A stretch of DNA of 64,000 nucleotides from Branchiostoma floridae (lineage: Eukaryota > Chordata > Leptocardii > Amphioxiformes > Branchiostomatidae). Below, piece by piece: positions 24,101 to 35,200 of the stretch (the first letter of the stretch is position 1; the number at the start of each line of letters is the position of its first letter). Below the pieces are notes generated by a model. It was not told the DNA's origin, ran no database searches, and was given only the letters and a program-made list of their open reading frames with translations. Made by a program: the position numbers and the translations under genes. The DNA is taken from assembly GCF_000003815.2 (NCBI RefSeq), contig NC_049980.1:2083727-2147726 (forward strand). Direction: 5' to 3'.

Positions 24101-27100
24101 GTATTTTAATTTAAATAAATTTTTATTTTTATTTAAATTAATTTTAATATAAAAATTAAATGATTTTTTTTTTTTATTTTTTATTTAGTATAATATAATT
24201 AATTTTATTTTTGAGTTTTCAGATTTTCCATTGAAATTGGGCTTTTTCTAGGTTTAGTTCCTTCCACATTATTTCCCGCGGCCACACTTAAATTCATGAA
24301 AAATTAGCATTATTCTTCTGCCCTCAAGTGTGACTATGCATGATGTACCAAATACAGGGCTCGAAATTCATTTTTGGGATTAGGTGCACTGGTGCACCCA
24401 GCTTAAAAAATTGGGTGCACCAAAAAATTTTTGGGTGCACCACTTAAATTTAAGTAGAATGTAAAAAAAAACTAACAACAAAACTTTGTTACAAGCTATC
24501 AAATTCTTAAACAAGTAACATGACAGAATTTTTTATTATCTTTCTAACACTTAGATGTCAAGAATATGATGTATACTAGTATACTTGATATCTTTCCATA
24601 CATAAACCTAAGAAAATACCCTATGCACCCACTGAAAAAAATTGGGTGCACAGTTCCAATTTTGGGTGCACCCAGTATTTCGAGCCCTGAAATAAATTGA
24701 TAAATTTGTGGACATACCGACTGATTAGTATCTAATACTAGCTCAGGATAGAACTAGAAATAGTAATGCCTTCAAGTACTGCAGTTATCAACTCAGAATT
24801 GAGGTAGTCAAAAATTTGTTTTTCCACAAAACTATCATAGAGTGGAACTCCTTGCCACCAAGAACTTTAGGAGTATCCTCACTAGATAGCTTTAAGCAAC
24901 ACCTATAGTTAGGTTGACAGCTCATTTACAGTAATATAACCAGCTGCTGCCTCGCCTTCTGTCTGCAAAGCTGGTTGTGTCGAAGGGTGGTTGTAACAGA
25001 TGCAGCTTGCCATTTCAAGTTTCTTCAGATTTGAATGATTGATAAAGAATCATATTTTATTCACCTCGCAGATGAACTGTCCAGCTGCTCTCGAAAGAAT
25101 AAAGGAGGATCGACCAATCACAATCAAGGATGATAAGGGCAACACATCCAAGAGTATCGCAGATATAGTCTCAGTAAGTAAATTGTAGCTGTTTTAACAT
25201 TTCATGAGCAGGTAGTATCATCCACCATTCAGTTGGGGCTCAGAAAGGGCAACCTTTGCATATCATTTCACTAGCTAGAGGTGGCAGACCAGGGTTGTAT
25301 CGAGGACCCATCCATCCATCTGTCCCAAGATGGTAATTTGCATGTTGTGACAAAAATGTCACACAAAAGTTTGTCCACACAATCTGAACTTCATGAGATG
25401 ATGATATCTTTTCTTAGGTTTAAAATGACAAATTTAACAACAAAAAGTAACAATATTGGCTTTCAAATGCCAATCCAATCAAATTTTGCATTATTTTTCC
25501 TTTGCTACATTTATCTTCATTTATCATGGTTAATGCCATCAGATGGGAAAGACAAACATTAAAAGCATACCCCCTGCATCGTTGAAGAGGTTCATCAGTC
25601 ACGTTTGCATACAGTTACAACAATTTTCTTCAATCAATGACTGTTTTGTAAAGGTACAGTACATACCTCCCAAATTTTCGATGTCTACCAGCACATCTTC
25701 ACGGGGAATGACCACCCGTCCATGTTGTCGACAGCAAAACCACTCAGAAACCCATGGCACATCACATCCCAAACATCTATACAAAATTCACACTCAAAAC
25801 TCATTTCTGCATACAATGAGGATGTGTATAATTTGTATAAGTGATTTATGGTTTCCAAGTCATTTTGCAAAGACTTGTAAACTTGTTCAGGAATGTTATT
25901 TTTTCTTTACCCTTTTGCACTCACACACACACACTCACTATCTGGTTTAGCGTCCTTTGTTAGCTGTCTTGCAAGCTTCAATTTTTATCCTAGCACTAGC
26001 TGACCTGTTCCTCCTTAACACTGTCACAATGTCGAATGGTATGACACCATCTAGTACATAACTTTTTTTCTGATTTCATTTTCAGCTGTTCATCACAGTC
26101 ATGGACAAGTTGAGGCTGGAGATCAGGGCTATGGATGAGGTGAGTTCATGGAGAAATTATAAGGAAGGACAGAATTTTTCTTTCTTTGCTGTGGACTTCA
26201 TCACTCTGTCAACAACCTTCAGCGGAACTTTTGATTGCCAGGATGTCACCGAATTTCAAACTTGCCAGAGAGGCAAGCATATTTTTTGTGTGAAAATCTA
26301 TCAGCATATTACCTGTGAACATCAGCCATTACATATAGTGCACACTGAGCATGAGGACACTGGCCGTATTGCTGCCAAAAATGTTCTTTAAGAGCTTGCA
26401 GACTCAAGCTATTTTCTCTCTGTGTGATCACCACCACTGTAAGTAGGTACAAAGTTTTACAAGCTTAAGGCTTGATGAAATTCTTACACAAGGGAAAAGT
26501 CTCAATCAAAGACTATGATTTCCTTTTTTTATATAATTGTACAAATATTGACATTTTCCTCACTCCAGATTCAGCCAGACTTGCGTGAGCTCCTGGAAAC
26601 TATGAACAGACTCAGTTCTCTTCCTCCTGACTTTGAGGGGAAAGCAACAGTCAGCAGATGGTAAGATCAACACATATACTCATCATCGGCAAATTAAGCA
26701 TAGAAACAGATTTTTTACTAGGACCTTACGTAGTACTATCTGTCATCGGTGACTGACAATGAGCCTGCAGACAAGTGTTCACAATTGTCATTCTCATTCA
26801 CTGATAAAAGATACTATCTGATATCTGAATCTTCCAAAAATTTATCCAGTTACTTGGCGTATTTGTGTGGAGTCTGTGCACTTGTTTTGTAGGTATGCTG
26901 AATTAAATTGACATTACAAAATATATTTAAAAAGACTTCATGAACGCTTGAGATAATTGTGTTAGTTAGAATGTTAGTTTCTATTATTGTTTTTTGCATC
27001 TCATGTTTGTGTACACAGTACACCTGTTGTTTATCCTTCTGTCCCTCCAGGCTCCAAACATTCAGTAACATGCAGGCCCATGATGAACTGGATGACAACC

Positions 27101-27165
27101 AGGTCCGACAGATGCTTTTTGACCTGGAGTCTGCGTACAATGCCTTCAACCGACAACTTCGTTGA
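21115..27165 (+). CDS. VPS28: VPS28, ESCRT-I subunit, 8 coding exons
   Basis: Exons 21115-21148, 21712-21737, 22372-22499, 23225-23330, 25072-25173, 26086-26139, 26569-26660 and 27051-27165 join in phase to 218 aa (human 221). VPS28 is a core subunit of ESCRT-I on endosomes. Its N-terminal part packs with TSG101 and VPS37, and its C-terminal four-helix domain recruits ESCRT-II. Visible landmarks: MFQGVHANPGP start, EREXYDNQAEL-like block (about 31-43), EKAYIKDAIRPEE (about 52-63), KEDRPITIKDDKGN (about 108-121), LFITVMDKLRLEIRAMDE (133-150), and ELDDNQVRQMLFDLESAYNA near the end. The start is the ATG of the conserved N-terminus. Intron 4 hosts an A+T-only element and a CAGGG MITE. The 3'UTR contains a foldback, with AATAAA at 27666. 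Confidence 0.96.
23028..23100 (+). repeat. tRNA-like or SINE-head sequence
   Basis: Contains a perfect pol III B-box, GGTTCGATTCC (23078-23088), preceded by TAGCGCTAACTGACC, which resembles an A-box at the right distance. The T-stem has one mismatch and I cannot fold a full acceptor stem, so it is more likely a tRNA pseudogene or SINE head than a working tRNA. Confidence 0.4.
23510..24330. mobile_element. Nearly pure A+T element with 32-bp terminal inverted repeats
   Basis: The left end (23510-23541) starts CACTTGAGGGCAGAAGAATA and the right end (24299-24330) is its exact inverted copy. Between them, about 23542-24210 is almost only A and T. A short normal-composition stretch follows (24211-24298). 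No open frame. Ends starting CACT recall CACTA/EnSpm elements but I see no target duplication. It sits in VPS28 intron 4. Confidence 0.75.
24355..24689. mobile_element. CAGGGCTCGAAAT MITE with 5-bp duplication
   Basis: Begins CAGGGCTCGAAAT, ends ATTTCGAGCCCTG, flanked by AAATA on both sides. The interior is rich in GGTGCACC. Close relative of 54707-55068. In VPS28 intron 4, 24 bp from the A+T element. Confidence 0.8.
24828..25010 (+). pseudogene. CR1-like LINE 3' remnant
   Basis: The frame IEWNSLPPRTLGVSSLDSFK, ending in a stop, matches the C-terminus of the LINE at 41903-42680. It is followed by the same 3'UTR block, AATATAACCAGCTGCTGCC. Directly precedes VPS28 exon 5 at 25072. Confidence 0.75.
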
Positions 27166-27191
27166 GTCAGCAGCCATATTGATATGTTATT

Positions 27192-27525
27192 CGATATAGG
27201 AGAATTCTTTTTACAACCAGCAGGAACTTACATTGCTTGAGCTTCTAACTGGAGTTCTGCTTCTCACCGCTATATGTAGGTGAAAAAACAATCCCAAATG
27301 TGGCTAAGCTTGTATCCCCCCTCGTTCGGGTTTATCACTGGGGTTGACTTTCTTATCCAGACCGCCAGAACGTTTGGGATTGTTTTCTCACCGCAAAAGT
27401 GCCACCTACATCGGCTACATATAGCGGTGAAAAGCAGAACTCCAGTTAGAAGCTCTGACGAAGGTGTCTAAGAGACATCGAAATGTAAGTACCTGCTGGT
27501 TGTATAAAAAGAATTCTCCTATATC
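27192..27525. mobile_element. Foldback element in VPS28 3'UTR
   Basis: Left arm CGATATAGGAGAATTC... and CTTCTAACTGGAGTTCTGCT pair with the right arm AGCAGAACTCCAGTTAGAAG ... GAATTCTCCTATATC over most of about 150 bp each. The right arm also holds GACGAAGGTGTCTAAGAGAC. A related half element is at 52425-52550. It starts 27 bp after the VPS28 stop codon. Confidence 0.7.
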
Positions 27526-28265
27526 CCATATTCTACCAACCTGATGAAACTATTTTCGGAAATGATATGTTATTGTTTCTAATGTGTACAAGATATCCCT
27601 TCTTTGTTTGCTGATGGAAGGAGTGGTGCCTTAGGAAATTGGCACCTTGTTATTGCTATTAGTTGAATAAAGCACTGTTGAATGATGTAGACAACATCTA
27701 GCAAAGAGGTAGACTCTTGTTTGTGATTTCTTGAATATTGCTGTGGTTACAAGATTGACGTGGTAAATGTCTGTTTTGAACAGTATGGCCATACATAATC
27801 TTTAGTATGTTCTTTGTTTTCGGTGCCCAAATCTACACTGCTTGGCCTACATGTATATGCACAAGGAATGACTGTTATAGATATGGCTATCTAACACCTG
27901 ACAGCTTTTTCTTGCATTAATATGAAAATTTTGGAAAATCCAGACAGGAATAAATTGAAATAAGGTTGAGATAATCAACTACCTAGCTGATAGTTGATAA
28001 TTGATAGTCACACAACACTAAACTTTTGGACTCCATTGAACAAAGATTGAGGTAGTGTAAGGCTGGTCTTTGATGTCATCTTGATACAGTTGCAAAACAG
28101 TCTGCAATATGTTTTTCTAAATGCTGCTTCTAGACAAAGTGGCTAAACAATAGTCATTGTAAATTTGTTTGTCATGTTAGGAGGTCAGTTTTAACATCAA
28201 GATCATGTAAAATTTTATGTAGGTTAGGAATTGCAGACTGTACTGAACAAGATGCACAAAGTACT

Positions 28266-28690
28266 TAGCCTGGGTACCATCCGGAAAGTAGTTCGCTCCG
28301 GCGTTCAATATATACTATATACAGTCGCTTCTAGCTCTGACATTCATTATACACTATATACAATCGCTTCTCTGTGTTTCCGTCTGGGAACGCGGACCAT
28401 CTTAACGTCTGGAATCGTCCAAATTTTGGACGCAGGCGCTGATTGGTCCCCACATAAGAGCAAATTATGGAATGGGTTCAAGCGATCGTCCGAACAGGCG
28501 TTCCAACACCGGACAAGCTCTCCGTCTGCTTGCGAGAGGGCCTGTTGTCATCGAACGAGCGCTCTAGAACCCATTCCTTGATTCGCTCATTAACTGACGT
28601 TAGCACCAAACGGTTTGAATGTGCACGTCTCCAGACGGATAGCAGAAGTGAACATAGGAGCGAACTACTATCCGGATGGTACCCAGGCTA
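28266..28690. mobile_element. TAGCCTGGGTACC MITE, copy 2, 9-bp duplication
   Basis: TAGCCTGGGTACCATCCGGA at the left and its inverted copy at the right, flanked by CAAAGTACT on both sides (an 11-bp identity if terminal bases are counted). A 9-bp duplication is typical of Mutator-like transposases. Lies between VPS28 and PARPBP. Confidence 0.8.
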
Positions 28691-28761
28691 CAAAGTACTT
28701 GGGTATGGTGTATATAATACTAACTGTACATAGACCAAGAATAGGCAAAAAGACGACATTG

Positions 28762-28767
28762 TTTATT
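28762..28767 (-). promoter_or_regulatory. Candidate PARPBP poly(A) signal
   Basis: TTTATT on the plus strand is AATAAA on the minus strand, about 520 bp after the PARPBP stop. Other signals are possible. Confidence 0.35.
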
Positions 28768-29288
28768 ATCAACCTTTGTACAAATTTTTAAAATTGCATG
28801 TTAGGTACACATGGTGGGGAAACATGAGCTTGTCTTCTGTATACATAATCGCTAACTGTACAACTGTTATATTTACGTATCTCAGATGATACAATGATGT
28901 TACCTTACTGAATACATACAAGATGAAAATACATGGCAAAGCCAGGCGTTGAAGTGTTTTACTGGTAGTCAAGTTGGTGTATAATTATGGTTTGACCAGT
29001 CTGTGGTTTTACATCAATTAATTGCACCTGAATAAGATTGTCATTGATGACTATTTACAATTTTATACAAAGCTAAAAAACATAGAAAACTGCAACGTCT
29101 ACTGACACTTAAAATCAAAGACCACCAAGTATTGTTTAAAAACAACACCTAATAAAAAGTATAATAACCAGAGAAGGTCATTGAATGTTAAATTATCAAT
29201 ATTTCAACATCAAAAGCTCGAAGTCCTCCATGTCAACAAGAGCAGTACATTCAATGGACATGGTTGAATGCTAAGATTAAAGAAAACA

Positions 29289-32200
29289 TTACATTCTGAA
29301 GAACGTTGTCAGCTTTTTCTGTCCAGTGAGCAGGGGAGCCACTTTCTTCTTGGACTTTGTAGCTGCAGGCTTCTTAGGCTTCTTGCTTGGTGGCTGAGAA
29401 GAAGCAGTTCCTCCATCCTTCAGTTTTCTCTTCCCGGAGTTCTTGGTTGAGGGTTCTCTGTCAAGGTTGACATTTTCCTGGTCATCAGCTGATTCTAGAA
29501 TCTTGTTGATGAGGTCTTTTCTCTTCCTCTTCTTTTCTTCTTCGTCACACTGCAGATTATCCTCTGCTTGCAGGATGTTGGTGGGAGGAGCTTGAGCTTG
29601 GATGATATCATGATTGACAGGTGAGTAGTCCACATGGATCTCCTCCTTGTTGTTGAGTGGACTAACTGACACAGCTGGCATGGCCCAGGTACAGTCCGAC
29701 TGGTACCTAGGCACTGCTAGCTTCTGTAACAAATTGAACCATTGTAAGCATTTCATAACCCTTCCCAGGCCTTCCTAAGGGGTAGTAGAATTTGGCAAAA
29801 ATAGGATGAACTAAAAAATGTAGGGTGTATCCCCCACAGTAAATTTGCCTTTTGTCGAGCTACTCGCACACAATACTATTACTAATTTAAGCTTGCCAAT
29901 GAGGCGTTGGCAAATAAAATAGGCTCACCCATGAGGTGTCGCCAAATATGACAAGAAGAATAAAGAAAGAGGAACACCAGCACAAACAATATGTTTTCCT
30001 TATGGGAAACATAATGATAGAAGAGTGAGGCCACAGTAAGGGTAATGTGTGGCAAATGAAACCACAAGGTACTCGTACTCCCCTGGTGAGTTAATCTCCA
30101 TACAGCCAGCATAGTTAGTCTGGGTAGAGACAACCTCTGTTCAGCATCTAACAGAACTAAACCATTCAGAACTAGGGTGCATACTTAATGGCGTATGACA
30201 TGCAATTTCAAATATACGTCTTTGGTATACAGTCTAGTAGTAGTCCACTGTGTATACCATGGTATACAGTTTCAGAGAGGAAAAATCAAGACATTTAACC
30301 TTTAAAATGTATTTCATGGGTCAAACCAGGGATTGCAACAATTGTTCTTAATGTAACTTTTATAAGAAAAGATGCTGATATGAATAAGATATCCAGAGAT
30401 GAAACCAGACTACCACAGGGCAGAATTCAAGGGCATTGAATCATAGAGCAAACAAACCTTATTGTTCAGTTCCTTCATTCTCTGCATAGTTCTCTGAAGC
30501 AAAGGAGTGTCTTCTCTACTTTTCTCTGTCTCTGTGTCAGGAGACCTGGTGTTGGGATAACATATGAGATATCAGATTATGAAGGATGAGCGGTTAAGGT
30601 GTGGTGACATTTGCACAATTTTGCTGCTGTAGAATTTTCAAGAAGGCTGTGAGAGGAGGCAGAAATCAAACATTTCCTTTTCTTAACATAACATAACATA
30701 ACAGTTACATTTTGTTGGTCGGCAGGAATACATGGACAAATTTTTGACAGCTGTGCACTCAGTGTAGCCAAAGTACATTTGAAATTTTGAATGATTCTAT
30801 CAAAGCCCGGGGCCATGTGATGCAAGTAGGAGCCTATGTCATAACCAAAATATCACCTTGTCCAGAACACCCGTATCGAATGTTATCACGGCCCGGGTAT
30901 TACATAACAGAGCGTTATCTTGGTCCAAGTGTGACATAAATGTAAAATATACACTCGTTACAGACCTGACCAATAAGACAAGTTCCTATTGTAAGCTCGA
31001 CATCACATCACAAGCATCCTCCTGCGCAGGGACATCCAATGGCAAAATCACCTATCTGGATGTACCCTGCTTTCTCAACAGTCACCCTTAGTTCCTGACC
31101 GCCCTGCTTATAAATATTCTGTTTCACGAGCTTACTCTTATACACGCAAGATCCCTTTTGAAAACTTAAAGGCCTATTCTCTGATTGGCTGGTTTGTGGC
31201 GACGCCCACAGTAGCTAAGAGTGACCGTTGAGAAAGCAGGGTACATCCAGACAGGTGGTTTCCGAGTTGGATGTCCCTGCGTAGGAGGATGGTCACAAGT
31301 GACCTAGTTATCATAGGTGATAAGTACCTGAACTGTGAGACAAGAGATGGGATCCTGACAGGGGTGCTCTGGCTGGTGTACACATCACTCAGCACCTCCA
31401 CAACATGGCCGACACTGGGCCGCCCGGCCTGTCTGTCCAGGTACAGCTGGATGAACCTGCTCACATCTCTCCCATACACCGAGCCACCGCTGCCTGGGGA
31501 CTGCAGTAATGTGGTGTTTAGAACATGCCACGTAGAATACAAGCATAGAACATGCCACACAGAATACTAGCATAGAACATGCCACACAGAATACTAGTGT
31601 AGAACATGCCACACAGAATACCAGCATAGAACATGCCACACAGAATACCAGCATAGAACATGCCACACAGAATACCAGCATAGAACATGCCACACAGAAT
31701 ACCAGCGTAGAACATGCCACACAGAATACCAGCATAGAACATGCCACACAGAATACCGTAGTGTAGAACATGCCACACAGAATACTAGTGTAGAACATGC
31801 CACACAGAATACCAGCGTAGAACATGCCACACAGAATACCAGCATAGAACATGCCACACAGAATACCGTAGTGTAGAACATGCCACAACTGGATATGGTT
31901 TTGGAAACGGTCAGACATTTCAACTACTATATATATCCAGCAGTTTTCATCACTAGTTAACTACTGGATAGTAGTTGAAATGTCTGACCGTTTCCCAAAC
32001 CATATCCAGTTGCATGAGTAACTACGTTTTGGCGTATCTTATTACCTGGATGTCTAACCTACATCAACGCGTTTTCCAAGAACTATCATACTATTCATAG
32101 AGTGGAACTTATCGCCACCAAGTACAGTATTCAGTAGAAGCATCCTCACTATACAGCTTTAGACAATAGTTGCAGTCAGATGTGCAAAGATTACGTGTAG

Positions 32201-35200
32201 GAGTAACACATTGTAACATAACCAGCTTCTGCCGTGCTGTATGTATTATGCCAAAGGACATTTAAAGCTAACTGCACAGAAACATAAGAATGAACAGTGA
32301 ACAAAAGGGCAAGATAAGATTTTTAAAAAGTTTTTTAAAGTTCCAACAGATTGGAAGAAGAACACTATGTTAACAAAAAGATTTTTTTGTTAGGTCCACT
32401 TATTTCTGACTCAGTACTTGCAGTATTACAATACATAATGTGTATGAGGAAGAATGTCTGTTTTACCCTTTTTGGACTGGCAGTGTCAGTCCGTCTGTCA
32501 GACAGGTGATCCGCCAGTCTCCCAGCTTCCTCCATCATCGTCACGGCAACAACCTCCACACTCGACTTCCTCAGGGTCAGGTCCTTGGAGCGCATCAAGA
32601 CGTTCTTAAGCACAGTCAGAAGTCTTCCAAGTGCAGACCTGATGAAAGATCAAATTGATGATAATGTAAATAAAGTCAAAATTTTTCCAACAATGTTCAT
32701 ATATAACCCTGTACTATAAAACCACTCAATGAATTCGGCTAACGTAAACTACTAGAGCTCAGTCTTCTGTTGACTGTGATGGAGTTCACATCGGGGAAGG
32801 CTGGCTGAGACCACTGACCAACACAAGTTTATTTTCAATTCAATTTTGAAATTAGGATACTACATAAGGTATTGAAGAATGATTATACACAAAGCTTTAC
32901 CTAACCCAGAATATAAAGTAATGAAAATGCTGGCTTGTCTTACTCTGGTACTGTGACAGTGAGACATAACTGACAGTTACAAGTACAGTCTACATAGCCC
33001 CTGTTGGTACACTTATAAATAGACACCACATTATTAGCCATATTTCTAGACACATAAATATCAGAGCTAATTCAGTTATAAGGAAGATTTTCAAGTTGCA
33101 ATCATATGTTGTAGATACAAAAAGACACTTTGATACAAAGTTGGCAGAGCAGAATTGAAAGTTTCAATTTGAACACAAGGTTTGTTTCCCCAAATTTAAA
33201 AGTTGCTGTTATTAGGACCTCGATTATGTAACTTTGTTACAACTATCTGGATCATTCTGCAGGGTTTGATAGTGTTTCATTGAAAACCAGTAGAGAAAAA
33301 TACTTGAATTTTCGACCAGTATTCTATGCTAATGTGTCCCTGCCTTTGTTTCCAGCGTGTATGGACTGTCTGGGATGTTTATTAGTTTATGTATTTATAG
33401 GGGTCAATTCGCCCCTTTAGCTGCTGGGATGGTTACAGTAGGGATACTTCCTTAGTGCTTTACCCAGGGTTCACCTGATTGCTCTTTAAAAGTTTTTTTT
33501 GCAAACAATTGTGTTATTTACCAAGCTGTCACCTTCCTCAGGGTTATACTGACTGTTTCTACTTTACACCACTGTTGCTGCTGCAGTATGTACAGCCTTA
33601 TTTGTTAGCCTGATGAAACAACTTGGTAATGTCCAAACTACTACTTACTCTTCAATAGCAACAAGCGATTGTCTTCTACCTACCTTGAATCTGTGCACTC
33701 CTCTACAATTGTCTGCATCTTTTGTAGTAAGGTCACAAACTCACTCAGGCCCTAAATGATAAAAAAAGAACACATGAAAAAAGAACAGATGATGCAAATT
33801 GTAATAATTTGTATGGTGTGTCTAAACATTATGCCAAAGGTTGCGATATCACTTCCAACAATCACATGATTACAGATATATTAGTATACCTTAATGTGTA
33901 CACCTTAATTAATATACCTTAATGTGCTGGAGAAGTGGGTTGTCCTGGCTTGGAGCATAGCTTTTCCCTCCCAGTCTCTTTTGCATGACAAATGACACAG
34001 CAGTCTAGGCATGGAATAAACAAAGATCAAAACTATGAATGTGAAGTTGAGATGCTATATGCCTATATTCAGGGCTTGAAATACATTTTTCTGCATACCT
34101 GCACTGGTGCAGGTAACATTGAAAATTACCTGCACCAGACAAAGTTTACCTGCACCACTCTGAATCTAGGAAGTATGGATCGTACTAGAATTGTTCAGGA
34201 ACCATTGCTATTTTTTCTTTTATACTTTATAGGTGGTAACAGTCAATGCAGCTAATAACAATCCACATACATCTACATCATATGACATTTATGTATAAAA
34301 CCCAGTACATGGGCTAGTGCAGGTTAGGTGCAGGTAGACACCAGGCAGAAATACCTGCACAGCTTATTTCAGCATGGTGAAATTCAGTTTATTATAGCCT
34401 TACTCAAAACTGACAGGACTGAACATTAGGCTGAACATCAGTTATTATAATACATTGATCAGAAATTCTTGCCCCAAGGCAAGTAAGGAACAAGAAAAAG
34501 ACGAACAAAAAATGGAGAACAGGTTTGGATTAGTCTGATTGTCCAGGGCAAGTGAAAGTGCCCATTCCCACGTGCATGTCCTACTATACTTGCCTAATTG
34601 GTCAAGAGTTTTTAAGTACTTGGTTACTTTCCACAGTCATGGAATCAAGCATTGGTGAACATGAAAAATAGAGGCAATTCAGGCAAAAATAAAGAATGTA
34701 GTTGCTCAAGGTAGAAATACATTAGAGAAATGTCATTTGAATTTTCATGCACGCGAAAAGTTGACCTGAGCAAGTTAATCTTGTTTCAGAAGTTCATAGA
34801 CAACTTTTTCAACCCTGGAGAACATGAGACCAAAGCACCAATGGACATATTTTTCTGAGACATTGGAAGACAGAAGAAGAATGTGTGGGCTCTGTAGTTT
34901 CCTTTGTCTGTAATGATGGAACAAATAGGACAGAGTTAATCCGAACCTGGCACATCGGCATGTTCTTCTTCCTTGCCATCCTCTTCAGTTCTGTGAAGGC
35001 CCTGTGGTCCAGGTCTCTGTCAGGAATGTTGATGGCTCTGGCCAGGGCTATCTCATCTCTACAGTTCAGCAGCAGAGTCAGGTAGGACTGGAACACTTTC
35101 CTGATGTAACTCTGGACAAGCAAAGGGAAGGGTCAAATACTGGCACACACTGTACCAGGGTTGTAGCCAGCCTGAAATCATTTTCCGTCCCCTCAAAGTT

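Noticed and set aside
31385-31923. Cys/Val-rich repeat frames on the minus strand
   Set aside because: Shadow of the 27-bp minisatellite, antisense and overlapping a PARPBP exon.
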